Below are positions 25,364 through 34,538 of a stretch of DNA of 64,000 nucleotides, in pieces. Both the position numbers and the translations under genes were made by a program. This DNA comes from an uncultured Muribaculaceae bacterium (GTDB lineage: Bacteria > Bacteroidota > Bacteroidia > Bacteroidales > Muribaculaceae). The notes beneath the pieces are model-generated. The model was not told where the DNA came from, made no database searches, and worked only from the letters and a program-made list of their open reading frames with translations. The DNA lies in the NCBI GenBank assembly GCA_934636465.1, contig CAKUAR010000012.1, positions 1 to 64,000 of the forward strand, read 5' to 3'. How positions within the stretch are numbered: position 1 is the stretch's first letter; each line of letters begins with the position of its first letter.

Positions 25364-25390
25364 AAAATCGGTTAAACTGACCCCGATTTT
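25364..25390. promoter_or_regulatory. Inverted repeat covering the -33 region of the GH97 promoter
   Basis: AAAATCGG at 25364-25371 and CCGATTTT at 25383-25390, a perfect 8-bp inverted repeat with an 11-base spacer. The position just upstream of the -7 box suits an operator or activator site. Confidence 0.4.
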
Positions 25391-25546
25391 CCGCACAAAA
25401 AGTAATAATTTATGCAACTCTTATCAACAGTCATTTAAAGTCGAATCTTTTTCTTCTAGCAATTTACTAAAGGAAAAATCAAACAGAAAGCATTTCGCGA
25501 ATTTTTCATGTACAATTTAATATTGTTGTCTGGCAAAATAATTCTG

Positions 25547-25560
25547 TTATACATGTATAA
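25547..25560. promoter_or_regulatory. Perfect 14-bp palindrome at the methyltransferase promoter
   Basis: TTATACATGTATAA is fully self-complementary and ends six bases before the -7 box at 25566. This is where an autoregulator of the restriction-modification genes would bind, but no bound factor is known. Confidence 0.45.
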
Positions 25561-25565
25561 ATTTG

Positions 25566-25573
25566 TATCTTTG
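25566..25573 (+). promoter_or_regulatory. -7 box of the restriction-modification operon
   Basis: TATCTTTG, a consensus TAnnTTTG, in an AT-rich setting. The leader to the methyltransferase ATG would be about 240 bases. Confidence 0.55.
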
Positions 25574-25583
25574 TCTATAAACT

Positions 25584-25789
25584 ATGGTTGAATTATTGAA
25601 AGAAAAGACTTAAAACAAGAATAATTCTGGAAGAAAAGCACCATACCAATAAATGACCGGACAGTTAAAGGAAAACCTTACAGCTGTCTCAAAGTGGTGA
25701 ACAAATCTGTCTCGACCCAAATTGTAATTTTGCTTCGAATAGCAAAACTTGTCAAAGTGAATTATACAACATTGACAAGAAAAGAATAA
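25584..25789 (+). pseudogene. Possible decayed HTH (XRE-like) regulator in the leader of the restriction-modification operon
   Basis: One frame reads IIERKDLKQE, a TAA at 25622, then FWKKSTIPINDRTVKGKPYS and, after more residues, VILLRIAKLVKVNYTTLTRKE to a stop ending at 25789. The pattern IIExKDLKQE...TIxxxTV...ILLRIAKLxxVxxTTL is that of a small XRE helix-turn-helix protein, such as the controller proteins of restriction-modification systems. An in-frame TAA, and a TGA at 25589, interrupt it, and the nearest ATG (25584) is in another frame. The reading is my own alignment by eye; it could be a chance frame in AT-rich DNA. Confidence 0.25.
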
Positions 25790-25818
25790 CAGAATTGAAT
25801 AAACAGCAAAATATAGTT

Positions 25819-27693
25819 ATGTCTGAAAAGAAAGAGTTTATTTCAACCCGAAAGGGCATCACATATCTTGATTTATTCGCTGGAGCAGGTGGTTTCAGCG
25901 AGGGATTTATGCAAGCCTATACGAAAGACAAATATTACGATTTTCGTTTAGCAAGCGATATTAACGAGAATTGTGAACTCACACATCGTGTTCGTTATAA
26001 TAAGATGCTCGGTCTTGATACAAAATTCTTGTGCCAAGACATTATGGAAGATTCTTTTTTGCCTAATCTTCTCAAAGAAATAGGTAATCAAGAAATCGAT
26101 GTTGTAACAGGCGGTCCAAGTTGCCAGTCGTTTAGTCTTGCTGGACGTAGAAAGAAACTGGACAAACGTGATGACTTGTTCTTTCATTACCTAAAGGTAA
26201 TCAAGGCTTTACGTCCAAAATACTTTGTAATGGAGAATGTAAAAGGAATACTAACAAAGGATGAAGGGCGAATAAAAGAGAGAATTCTTCGTGAAATCAG
26301 ATCTATCGTTGATGATGCGAAAATGAATCAACTCTATGCTTTCTTGGACGATGTGTTGAAACCACAGATGCCAACATCCTTATACTATGCCTTATATATT
26401 AGGCTTTGTATGGAAACGTCCACTGACAATTGGGACAAGCAGAATGAGATTTTCTTTGAGAATCTTGAGCAACAATTAAAGGATGTAACTAAACATTTGC
26501 CGTATAGTATAAGCAAGAGTGACGAAAGTGTAAATACTATTCGTCATGGTCTTTTGTTGTTAAAAATGAAACAGCAAAGAGATTCTATCCGCAAACAGGT
26601 CATTCAATTAAAAACCAGTGCCCATATTGACAATGACACTTTTATGGATGGCTATAATGCTATAATTGAGACAATATCAGATGAACAGATTCTTGAAAAG
26701 ACTTTAGATGCTGTTGACAAAGTGGCAAAAATGGGAGATTGTGCAGATGCTGCGCATTCTTTAAAGAAGTCCTTGGAAATACTGACATCTACTTTTGATG
26801 AGTGTATAGAATATATCCAAGAGCAACTCGAAGGAAAAACAGACCTTCTCAATCATCTAAATGAAATGATGAAAGAAATTCGGCTTTACAATATCGAAGA
26901 GCCATTTATACTTTTGTCCTCAAACTATGGTGTTCCTCAAAATCGTGAGCGAGTAGTTTTTATTGGTTGCAGAAATGACCAAGAGGTTATTAAAGAGATT
27001 CCTGCCACCATCAGTGATAGCGAGAAAGTGAAAGTTTATGAAGCACTTTGGGATTTGGATATGATTGGAAATGGCGAAACAGTAACTTCGTATAAGAAGC
27101 CAAAGTTGAACCTGAAATTTGAAGAAACAAAAATTCAAAGAGCTATTCAAGGTGAGCCGGATGAACGTGGACTTTTGTTTTCTGAATGGTCAAGAATAGG
27201 TCGCTTGGGGCATCGATTTACATTCGACAACGAGCCGTTCTATGTATTGAATATGAGCGAGTTAGATAGACCTCAGAAATATCAGCACATGGATTTATTC
27301 AATCACCAGACAAGTCAGCAGAACGAAAAGGTTCGTGAGCGACTGCGAATTATTGCAGCACATGGGGATTATGATGACGCAAAGACTGAACTAAAAAAGA
27401 AAGGACTGGAGTCTCAGAAACGAAACTATGTAGTTTTGAATCCTCTCGGGCAAAGTCCTACAGTTTGTACAATGCCAGATGACTTTATTCATTATTCTGC
27501 GTATCGTCCAATGACAGTTCGTGAAATGGCTCGTCTCCAGAGTTTTGACGATTCGTTTGTGTTTCAGGGGAAACGTCAGACAGGTGGTAACAATCGCCAA
27601 AAAGAGATACCTCAATATACACTTGTAGGCAATGCTGTTCCACCACTAATGGCAAGGGCAATTGCCAATACATTGTTGAAACATATAAAGTAG
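25819..27693 (+). CDS. DNA (cytosine-5) methyltransferase of a type II restriction-modification system
   Basis: A 624-residue C5 methyltransferase. Motif I is TYLDLFAGAGGFSEGF near residue 15, motif IV is VVTGGPSCQSFSLAG near 95 with the catalytic Cys near 101, motif VI is FVMENVKG near 138, motif VIII is PQNRERVVFIG near 372, and motif X is TLVGNAVPPLMARAIA near the C terminus. Motif IV reads GPSCQ rather than the commoner GPPCQ. About 230 residues separate motifs VI and VIII, against about 40 in M.HhaI; the insert is Glu/Lys-rich and probably helical. The frame is open from a TTG at 25795, but ATG 25819 is chosen. The nuclease gene starts eight bases after the stop. Low GC compared with the neighbours points to horizontal transfer. 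Confidence 0.9.
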   Translation: MSEKKEFISTRKGITYLDLFAGAGGFSEGFMQAYTKDKYYDFRLASDINENCELTHRVRYNKMLGLDTKFLCQDIMEDSFLPNLLKEIGNQEIDVVTGGPSCQSFSLAGRRKKLDKRDDLFFHYLKVIKALRPKYFVMENVKGILTKDEGRIKERILREIRSIVDDAKMNQLYAFLDDVLKPQMPTSLYYALYIRLCMETSTDNWDKQNEIFFENLEQQLKDVTKHLPYSISKSDESVNTIRHGLLLLKMKQQRDSIRKQVIQLKTSAHIDNDTFMDGYNAIIETISDEQILEKTLDAVDKVAKMGDCADAAHSLKKSLEILTSTFDECIEYIQEQLEGKTDLLNHLNEMMKEIRLYNIEEPFILLSSNYGVPQNRERVVFIGCRNDQEVIKEIPATISDSEKVKVYEALWDLDMIGNGETVTSYKKPKLNLKFEETKIQRAIQGEPDERGLLFSEWSRIGRLGHRFTFDNEPFYVLNMSELDRPQKYQHMDLFNHQTSQQNEKVRERLRIIAAHGDYDDAKTELKKKGLESQKRNYVVLNPLGQSPTVCTMPDDFIHYSAYRPMTVREMARLQSFDDSFVFQGKRQTGGNNRQKEIPQYTLVGNAVPPLMARAIANTLLKHIK

Positions 27694-27700
27694 AGATCAC

Positions 27701-28879
27701 ATGGTTAATATGCGTCCATTTACTGCTTTTGAGCAGAAAAATTTGAAATTTCTTGTAAACCACAATGTAAAGTTTACACAAGTTGAGATTACTCCTACTG
27801 GTTTAGGCAAGGGTATTCTTGACTCAACTGCTCCTATGCGAGCCTATTTCCTTGAAAATGGTATTCATAATTATGAGGAACAACTCCAAGGTCAAGAACA
27901 TAAGCAAATAAAACAAGCTTGTATTCTTACAGATGCAACTCAATTTTTCACGAAAGCATCTTTTTATCGTCCAAATACAAAGAAAGGCGACCCTCGAATG
28001 TGGATATATGGATTTGGTTCATATACAGAAGGTAACGACATTCATGTTCTGTTTTGGCATGAACAAACTTTGTATAGTATCAATATAACTCATATAGACA
28101 TTGAAAAATGCTACAATTCTGCTATCATTACGCCTATACAAGGAGTCCTGAAAGCTATTAATCAAGAGGGAAACTCTGTTTCTGAGGAACTTCTCGGACG
28201 TTTTCGTGCTGTTAAAGACCAGTGGTTTGAGTCTGAAGTTACAGCTGATACAGGAATCGGGAGGACTATTGAGTCTTTCCTTGGAATCAGCATGAACAGT
28301 GACAAGACTCCTGATTACAAAGGAATAGAATTGAAGAGTCATCGGGATAAAAGAAGCAGCAAGAAAAATGTGCTATTTACCCAAACACCAGATTGGGGAA
28401 TTAGTAAACTGAAGTCTGGACGAGAAATAGTCGATAACTACGGCTATATCAATAAAGACGGATTCAAGACTTACCAAAACACCGTTCAATGTACACCACC
28501 AAATAGTCAAATGTTGTTTTTGAATGTCAACCAGGCAGACGAGCTCCTTGAACTACAAGCAAAAAGAAGAAAAGTCGAAGATATAGCTGCATGGAGGTTA
28601 GTAAAGTTACACCAACGCTTGCAAACAAAACATCGTGAGACATTTTGGATTGAGATAGAGAACAAATTGAACAATGGCAAAGAATATTTCCGTTATAAAC
28701 AAATAGAACACACAAAGAATCCTAATATCGGTCAATTTGATGTGCTTCTTGAACAGAATCTAATTACTATTGACCTATTACTTTGTCGCCCAAGTGGACA
28801 TGGCGATACATACTCGTTCAAAATAAAAAAGAAAGGTATGCCATTGTTATTTCCAGAATCCATTTTATATACAATATAA
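27701..28879 (+). CDS. MvaI/BcnI-family type II restriction endonuclease
   Basis: A 392-residue protein. TGIGRTIESFLGI then PDYKGIELKSHR near residue 203-214 is the PD-(D/E)XK site in the form seen in MvaI and BcnI (D-x-KGIELK). The N-terminal 170 residues are extra compared with the compact MvaI core and contain several aromatic-rich strands; they may be a separate recognition or regulatory domain. It starts eight bases after the methyltransferase stop, so the pair is one operon. MvaI and BcnI cut CCWGG and CCSGG; the site here cannot be read from sequence. ATG 27701 is used; ATG 27710 is possible. Confidence 0.82.
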   Translation: MVNMRPFTAFEQKNLKFLVNHNVKFTQVEITPTGLGKGILDSTAPMRAYFLENGIHNYEEQLQGQEHKQIKQACILTDATQFFTKASFYRPNTKKGDPRMWIYGFGSYTEGNDIHVLFWHEQTLYSINITHIDIEKCYNSAIITPIQGVLKAINQEGNSVSEELLGRFRAVKDQWFESEVTADTGIGRTIESFLGISMNSDKTPDYKGIELKSHRDKRSSKKNVLFTQTPDWGISKLKSGREIVDNYGYINKDGFKTYQNTVQCTPPNSQMLFLNVNQADELLELQAKRRKVEDIAAWRLVKLHQRLQTKHRETFWIEIENKLNNGKEYFRYKQIEHTKNPNIGQFDVLLEQNLITIDLLLCRPSGHGDTYSFKIKKKGMPLLFPESILYTI

Positions 28880-28961
28880 ACCATGTATCTTTATTGAAGG
28901 ACAAGAAATGACAACACGCTGCTGATACCGTCACCACGCCATTTTCACTCAAAGCAACCAA

Positions 28962-28992
28962 AAAAGGCACGACCACAGAGGCCGTGCCTTTT
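28962..28992. terminator. Bidirectional terminator between the nuclease gene and lpxA-like gene
   Basis: AAAAGGCACG pairs with CGTGCCTTTT around an 11-base loop. It works in both directions because A and T runs flank the stem, and the two genes converge on it. Confidence 0.75.
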
Positions 28993-29057
28993 CAGTGTGC
29001 CGTCAGGCGCTTCACAGCTGCCGACAGCTTGAAAAATGAAGTGTTTGTTTGTCTTCT

Positions 29058-29861
29058 TTAGTCAATATAATCGCTATGCACAGGACCAGCCACAATCTTC
29101 AAGTCGTGGGAGCGCACGAAATTCAAGATTTCGTCGCGCGCCTTGCCGGGCTTGATGTCATTCTCAATGCGCTTCATGGCATTGAAAACGGTGGTGTTGC
29201 ACTCATACACATGCCGGTAGCATTTTGCCACATCATCTATCTCGTCCTCGGTGTAGCCAGAGCGACGCATCAAGAACGCATTGATTCCGGCGTAGGTTGC
29301 TGGATTGTGGGCAATCACCACAAACGGAGGCACGTTGCCGTTGATGCGGCAACCGCCCTTTATCATCACCCAGCGGCCCACCTCACTGCCGGCGTGAGCA
29401 AGTGAACCCGATGAGAAAATGGTGTAGCTGTGTATCTTGCAGCAGCCAGCTATCTGCACATTGTTGCCAAGCACCACATAGTTTGATATGTGGGCATCAT
29501 GGAGCACGTGCGACTCAGCCTCAAGAAAGCAGCCGTTGCCTATGCGTGTGCCGCCTTCTGTCTGGCTGCCGCGGTTGATGATAGAGTGCTCACGAATGAT
29601 GTTGTTGTCACCAATGTAGCAGAACGATGGCTCTCCGTGCCACTTCGGGTCTTGCGGCTCAGCGGCTATGATTGCGCCATTATAGATTTTGTTGTTCTTG
29701 CCTATGCGTGCGCCGTTCAAGATGCTCACATAGGGATAAATCGTGCACCCGTCACCTATCTCGGTGTTTTTGCTGATGAAAGCAAATGGGTGAATGGTCA
29801 CGTTCTCGCCAAGTTTTGCCGTGGGGTCAACGTGGGCCAATGGACTGATAAAACTACTCAT
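29058..29861 (-). CDS. LpxA-like UDP-GlcNAc O-acyltransferase (divergent form)
   Basis: A 267-residue left-handed beta-helix acyltransferase with hexapeptide repeats from the start (ISPLAHVDPTAKLGENVTIH). ESHVLHDAHIS near residue 120 keeps the catalytic His of the HIAHD motif of LpxA. The next conserved region differs: E. coli LpxA has AGHV and GVHQF, while here it reads AGCCKIH and LAHAGSEVG. The C terminus is helical, as in LpxA. It probably acylates UDP-GlcNAc in lipid A synthesis, or a related nucleotide sugar. It is the last gene of the RND efflux unit, 25 bases after the outer-membrane factor, rather than next to lpxD/lpxC/fabZ as is usual. I leave the symbol empty because a second, canonical LpxA may exist elsewhere. 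Confidence 0.78.
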   Translation of the reverse strand: MSSFISPLAHVDPTAKLGENVTIHPFAFISKNTEIGDGCTIYPYVSILNGARIGKNNKIYNGAIIAAEPQDPKWHGEPSFCYIGDNNIIREHSIINRGSQTEGGTRIGNGCFLEAESHVLHDAHISNYVVLGNNVQIAGCCKIHSYTIFSSGSLAHAGSEVGRWVMIKGGCRINGNVPPFVVIAHNPATYAGINAFLMRRSGYTEDEIDDVAKCYRHVYECNTTVFNAMKRIENDIKPGKARDEILNFVRSHDLKIVAGPVHSDYID

Positions 29862-29886
29862 AGTGTTACGTTTTTTTTAGCTAATG

Positions 29887-31269
29887 TCAACGTCCTCCGC
29901 CAAGCACTTGATAGAGGGTGATGACACCGAGGTTATTATTCATTTTCACCGACTCAAGCTGTATCTGCGACTGCAGCAGCGATTGCTGTGCCGTGATTAC
30001 CTCAAGGTAGGTCGTGTTCGACAAGTTCATCAAGTCGCGGTTATATTCCACGGCCTTTTCGTAGTTTTTCTCCTGTTGCTCCACATTCACCTGCTTCTCT
30101 TGATAAGAGTTGATGTTGGCAAGTGCATTGGCAACCTCCGAGCTTGCGCTGAGAATGCTATACTGGAAGTTGTTGAGGGCTTGCTGTTGCTGCAGCTTGG
30201 CTGCCTTGAGCGAGGCTATGTTCTGGCCGCGGCTAAACAGCGGCGCGGTGAGCGAGCCGGCAAGGTTGAGCAACCACTTAGCGGGGTCAATTACCGAGCT
30301 GCCCATCAGCGTGCCATAGGCACCAGTGCCGGTGATTGTGAGCTTGGGGTAGAAGTTGGCGCGTGCAATGTTAGTTGCATAATATGCCTGTGCAAAACTC
30401 TGCTCGCTGGCGCGCACATCGGGACGTGCGGCAAGGGAGTTCATAGGCACACCGTCTTTCACAATCGACGGCACTGCGAGTTCCGACGAGGTGTTCACAG
30501 CCCACTCCTGTGGCTTCTGATTGAGAAGAAGCGACATTGTGTTGTTGGCTTGCACTATGGCGAGCTTGATGTCGGGCTTGGCAGCCTTCACGCTATAGAA
30601 GTTTGCCTGCGATTGCACCACAGCCACCTCGGTGTAGCGACCGGCCTCCTTCATGTCCTTCATCATCTGCACCGACTCGCCCCACAGTTTCTCGGTCTCG
30701 TCGTAGATGCGCAACTGGTTTTTGAGCGACACCAGAGTGTAGTAGGTTGAAGCCACAGCCGACACAATCTGCGACTGCACAGCCTGGCGATAGGCATCGC
30801 TTTGCAGCACGGCAGCCTGAGCAGAACGTTTGTTGTTGGTGAGTTGGCCGAAGATGTCGGCTTGCCAGCTCACGGTGAGTGGCAGTTGCCAACCCCACTT
30901 CATATCCATGTCACCCATCTTGGTGCCAGCACCGTTGGGGGCAAATGTCACAGCCGGCAGATAGCTCAACTTTGCGCCTTGCAGGCGTGCTTGGGCTATA
31001 TCCACATTGAGCTTGGCGTTCTGCAAGTCCTTGTTGTTGGTCAGAGCCGAGTCAATGTAGGACTGGAGCAGAGGGTCGGTAAACACCTCGCGCCAGCTCA
31101 AGTTGCCAAGCGATGTAGAGTCGAGTGGCTGCTGCAGAGCCTGAGCGTAATCGCTCACCACCGGCACATCGGTCGGAGTTTTATATTCTTTCCACAAGCC
31201 ACAGCTGCTTGTGACTGTGGCAACAGCCACAAGCGCCATGGTCTTGATTGTAATATTCTTGTATTTCAT
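29887..31269 (-). CDS. RND efflux outer membrane factor (TolC/OprM family lipoprotein)
   Basis: A 460-residue outer-membrane channel. The lipoprotein signal MKYKNITIKTMALVAVATVT ends in TSSC, with Cys near residue 23. Two outer-membrane efflux repeats follow, each with long coiled helices (for example LDSTSLGNLSWREVFTDPLL and later YLEVITAQQSLLQSQIQLES). The C terminus LYQVLGGGR is the standard end of NodT-type factors. It is the third gene of an adaptor-permease-channel operon (21 bases after the permease) and forms the outer-membrane exit of the pump. Confidence 0.92.
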   Translation of the reverse strand: MKYKNITIKTMALVAVATVTSSCGLWKEYKTPTDVPVVSDYAQALQQPLDSTSLGNLSWREVFTDPLLQSYIDSALTNNKDLQNAKLNVDIAQARLQGAKLSYLPAVTFAPNGAGTKMGDMDMKWGWQLPLTVSWQADIFGQLTNNKRSAQAAVLQSDAYRQAVQSQIVSAVASTYYTLVSLKNQLRIYDETEKLWGESVQMMKDMKEAGRYTEVAVVQSQANFYSVKAAKPDIKLAIVQANNTMSLLLNQKPQEWAVNTSSELAVPSIVKDGVPMNSLAARPDVRASEQSFAQAYYATNIARANFYPKLTITGTGAYGTLMGSSVIDPAKWLLNLAGSLTAPLFSRGQNIASLKAAKLQQQQALNNFQYSILSASSEVANALANINSYQEKQVNVEQQEKNYEKAVEYNRDLMNLSNTTYLEVITAQQSLLQSQIQLESVKMNNNLGVITLYQVLGGGR

Positions 31270-31290
31270 CTCTTTAATCCTGTTTTGAGT

Positions 31291-34200
31291 TTATTCATCA
31301 TTGCCGTTGTCCACAATGGGGCGTTCGGGCGAATATTGTTCTATTTCTCGTTCAATCTCGCTGTTGTCGGTGTCTTTCCACTTGATTGGCTTGAACTTCT
31401 CCTGAATTGTCTGGAATATCACAAACAAGCTTGGCACGATGAGCACCTGGAGTATCATGCCCACAACCATACCGCCCACAGCTCCTGTACCGAGCGAACG
31501 GTTTCCGTTAGCACCCACACCGTCAGCAAACATCAGTGGCAACAGACCTATAATCATGGCCAATGAGGTCATCAAGATAGGACGCAGACGCGCTGCAGCA
31601 CCCGACACGGCAGAGCCTATGATGCTCATACCAGTTTGGCGGCGTTCAAGGGCGAACTGAATGATAAGAATGGCGTTCTTTGCCAACAGACCTATCAACA
31701 TGATAAGTGCAATCTTCAAGTAGATGTTGTTGTCAATACCGAATATCTTAGCAAACAAGAACGTGCCAAACAAACCGAACGGAATCGAAAGAATCACAGA
31801 CAATGGCAAAATGTAACTCTCGTAAAGCGCGCTCAGAATCAAGTACACAAACAATAAACACAAGCCAAATATCATTCCGGTAGAGTTAGAAGCCTTGGCC
31901 TCCTCACGCGACAAGCCAGAATACTCATAGCTGTAACCTTGCGGCAGCACTTGGCTGGCCACTTCCTGTACTGCTTTCAAAGCATCACCCGAAGAATATG
32001 CAGGGTTAACAGAACCATTCACTGTGATTGACGAGAACAGATTGAAACGCGACAGCGACTGTGGAGCATACACTCTGCTCAGAGTCACGAAATCTGTAAT
32101 TGGGCTCATCTCACCCGATGCTGTGCGCACCTTGACGTAGTTCAATGTCTCTGGGTTGACGCGGTAATTCGGGTCGGCCTGAAGCATCACACGATAGATT
32201 TTGCCGAAACGGTTGAAGTTTGACACATACATACCGCCATAGTAACCTTGCAGTGCTGAAAGCACGCCCGATGTGCCTATGCCAGCCTTGGCTGCCTTGG
32301 CCTCATCAACGTTGACCATATATTGCGGGTATGCCGGGTTGAAACCTGAATATGCCATCTGCACCTCTGGGCGCTGCATAAGTGCGCCGCAAAATTGCTG
32401 CTCTATCTGGAAGAACTTGTTGATGTCGCCTCCGGTCTTGTCCTGAAGCTCCACTGTAAAACCATTTGATGCTCCATAACCAGAAATCATTGGCGGTGCA
32501 AAAATCATGACCGTTCCGTCCTTTATTTGCATGCCAGTCTTCATGTAAAGCTCTTTCACGATGTCGTCGCTGCGACGCTCACGCTCCGACCATGGCTTCA
32601 GTTTCACGATGAGCATACCTTGGTCGTTACCCTGACCACCCATCATTGAGTAGCCCTGCACCATGGTGCGAGTCTCCACTTCAGGAATTTCACCCACAAT
32701 CTTGTCGACGGTGTTTGTTACGGCAAGCGTGCGGTCTTGTGAAGTGGAAGGTGGCATGTTCACGTTAATCATGATTGTACCCGTATCCTCGTTTGGCACG
32801 AAACCTGTTGCAGTAGATTTCATCAGCAACACAAGCAGCACAATAGAAGCGGCAGTGATTCCAAGGGCAATCCACTTGGTCTTGATTAAGAATTGCACTG
32901 CACGGCGATACACATTGAGCAACTTGTTATATTGCTTGTTAAAGCCATTATGGAAACTTGATATTATAGAGTGTTTCTTGTTCACAGGATTTCCGTTCTC
33001 GTCTGTTTCCTCTTTCTTGTGAGGTTTTAAGAACACAGCACACAGCGCTGGCGACAGGGTCAAGGCGTTGATGGCCGAGATACCGATTGCAAATGCCATA
33101 GTCAAACCAAACTGCTTGTAGAACGTACCTTCCACACCTGGCATAAACGACACAGGGATAAACACAAGCATCATCACAAGCGTGATTGACACGATGGCTG
33201 CACCAATTTCCTGCATGGCGTCGATTGAGGCTTGGCGCGCATTTTGGTAGCCCTCATCGAGCTTGGCGTGCACAGCCTCCACCACCACTATGGCATCATC
33301 TACCACAATGGCGATTGCAAGCACAAGGGCCGAGAGTGTGAGCAAGTTCACAGAGAAGCCCATCACATAGAGCAAGGCAAACGTACCAATCAAAGCCACA
33401 GGTATTGCGATGGAAGGAATGATGGTTGAGCGCAAATCCTGAAGGAAGATATACACCACAAGGAACACCAGAATAAATGCCTCAAACAGGGTTTTCTCCA
33501 CCTCGGCTATTGACGCGTTAAGGAACACGTTGGTGTTCATAGGTATCATGAATGTCATGCCCTTTGGCAGATCTTTCTTCATTTCATCAAGTCGACTCGT
33601 GATATTGTTAATCACTTCAGAAGCGTTAGAACCGGCACTCTGCATAATCATGATGGTGGTTGCAGGGTGGCCGTTACCGGTTGACTTGAATGAATATGAC
33701 AAGCTACCAAGTTCCACCTTGGCAATATCTTTCAAATAAAGCACCTGGCTTCCGTTGGCACGCACTACGATGCTGTCAAACTGGGTCGGTGTTGACAAAC
33801 GGCCCTTGTAGCGCAAGCTATATTCAAAGCTCTGGTGTCCATTCTCTCCAAACGAACCTGGAGCAGCCTCAATGTTCTGGTCACTCAAAGCGGCTGTCAC
33901 ATCGCTTGGCATAAGGTTATATTGAGCCATCTTGTCGGGCTGAAGCCAAATGCGCATAGAGTAGTCGGCACCAAGCTGGAAGGCATCACCCACACCGGTC
34001 ACACGCTTGATTTCCGGAGTCACGTTGATGCTCATATAGTTGTCGATAAACTCGCTGCTATATGTGTCAGTGGTATCCACGAGCGTAATACCCATAAGCA
34101 TAGATGTCTGGCGCTTCATTGTCGTCACACCCACACGGGTCACCTCGCTTGGCAGCAATCCTTGAGCCTGGCTCACACGGTTTTGCACGTTCACGGCAGC

Positions 34201-34506
34201 CATATCGGGGTCAACACCTGGTTTGAAAGTCACGGTGATGTTGGCACTACCCGACGCAGCAGTTGACGAAATGTAGTCCATTCCCTCCACACCGTTGATT
34301 TGCTCTTCAAGAGGTTGTATAACGGCGTTCATCACAGTTTGGGCGTTTGCACCGGTATAGGTGGCGCGCACCATCACCGTTGGCGGAGCAATATTAGGAT
34401 ACTGCTCAATAGGCAAGCTATATAGTCCGATTGCTCCCAGAATCACGATGAACACAGAAATCACCGTAGAGAGCACAGGACGATTTATAAATAGTTTTAA
34501 ATTCAT
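31291..34506 (-). CDS. HAE1-family RND multidrug efflux permease
   Basis: A 1071-residue inner-membrane proton-driven pump with the usual plan. TM1 is at the N terminus (MNLKLFINRPVLSTVISVFI), followed by the first large periplasmic loop with the porter domain, six more helices with the proton-relay helix ALVLAIAIVVDDAIVVVEAV (two adjacent Asp residues near 402), the second loop, and the last helices with GLLAKNAILIIQFALE near 960. The C-terminal cytoplasmic tail is acidic. Length and motifs match AcrB/MexB-type exporters for drugs or bile acids; the substrate is not readable. It lies between its adaptor (32-base gap) and channel genes. Confidence 0.94.
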   Translation of the reverse strand: MNLKLFINRPVLSTVISVFIVILGAIGLYSLPIEQYPNIAPPTVMVRATYTGANAQTVMNAVIQPLEEQINGVEGMDYISSTAASGSANITVTFKPGVDPDMAAVNVQNRVSQAQGLLPSEVTRVGVTTMKRQTSMLMGITLVDTTDTYSSEFIDNYMSINVTPEIKRVTGVGDAFQLGADYSMRIWLQPDKMAQYNLMPSDVTAALSDQNIEAAPGSFGENGHQSFEYSLRYKGRLSTPTQFDSIVVRANGSQVLYLKDIAKVELGSLSYSFKSTGNGHPATTIMIMQSAGSNASEVINNITSRLDEMKKDLPKGMTFMIPMNTNVFLNASIAEVEKTLFEAFILVFLVVYIFLQDLRSTIIPSIAIPVALIGTFALLYVMGFSVNLLTLSALVLAIAIVVDDAIVVVEAVHAKLDEGYQNARQASIDAMQEIGAAIVSITLVMMLVFIPVSFMPGVEGTFYKQFGLTMAFAIGISAINALTLSPALCAVFLKPHKKEETDENGNPVNKKHSIISSFHNGFNKQYNKLLNVYRRAVQFLIKTKWIALGITAASIVLLVLLMKSTATGFVPNEDTGTIMINVNMPPSTSQDRTLAVTNTVDKIVGEIPEVETRTMVQGYSMMGGQGNDQGMLIVKLKPWSERERRSDDIVKELYMKTGMQIKDGTVMIFAPPMISGYGASNGFTVELQDKTGGDINKFFQIEQQFCGALMQRPEVQMAYSGFNPAYPQYMVNVDEAKAAKAGIGTSGVLSALQGYYGGMYVSNFNRFGKIYRVMLQADPNYRVNPETLNYVKVRTASGEMSPITDFVTLSRVYAPQSLSRFNLFSSITVNGSVNPAYSSGDALKAVQEVASQVLPQGYSYEYSGLSREEAKASNSTGMIFGLCLLFVYLILSALYESYILPLSVILSIPFGLFGTFLFAKIFGIDNNIYLKIALIMLIGLLAKNAILIIQFALERRQTGMSIIGSAVSGAAARLRPILMTSLAMIIGLLPLMFADGVGANGNRSLGTGAVGGMVVGMILQVLIVPSLFVIFQTIQEKFKPIKWKDTDNSEIEREIEQYSPERPIVDNGNDE

Positions 34507-34538
34507 TTTTACGTTTCGTTTTTATGAAAAAACCTTAT

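Larger units (their letters stand above)
25296..25818. other. Intergenic region between GH97 and the restriction-modification locus
   Basis: No intact gene is seen. The left part carries the GH97 promoter region (25354-25390). The right part carries a palindrome and promoter (25547-25573) and then a possible decayed HTH gene (25584-25789), each listed separately. 25391-25546 is very AT-rich and featureless to my eye. Confidence 0.6.

Noticed and set aside
25366..25388. Resemblance of the GH97 promoter repeat (AATCGG...CCGATT) to the Fic operator half-sites at 50.1 kb
   Set aside because: Arms agree only in AATC and GATT once the spacing is fixed; the inner bases differ in register, so a shared regulator is not supported.
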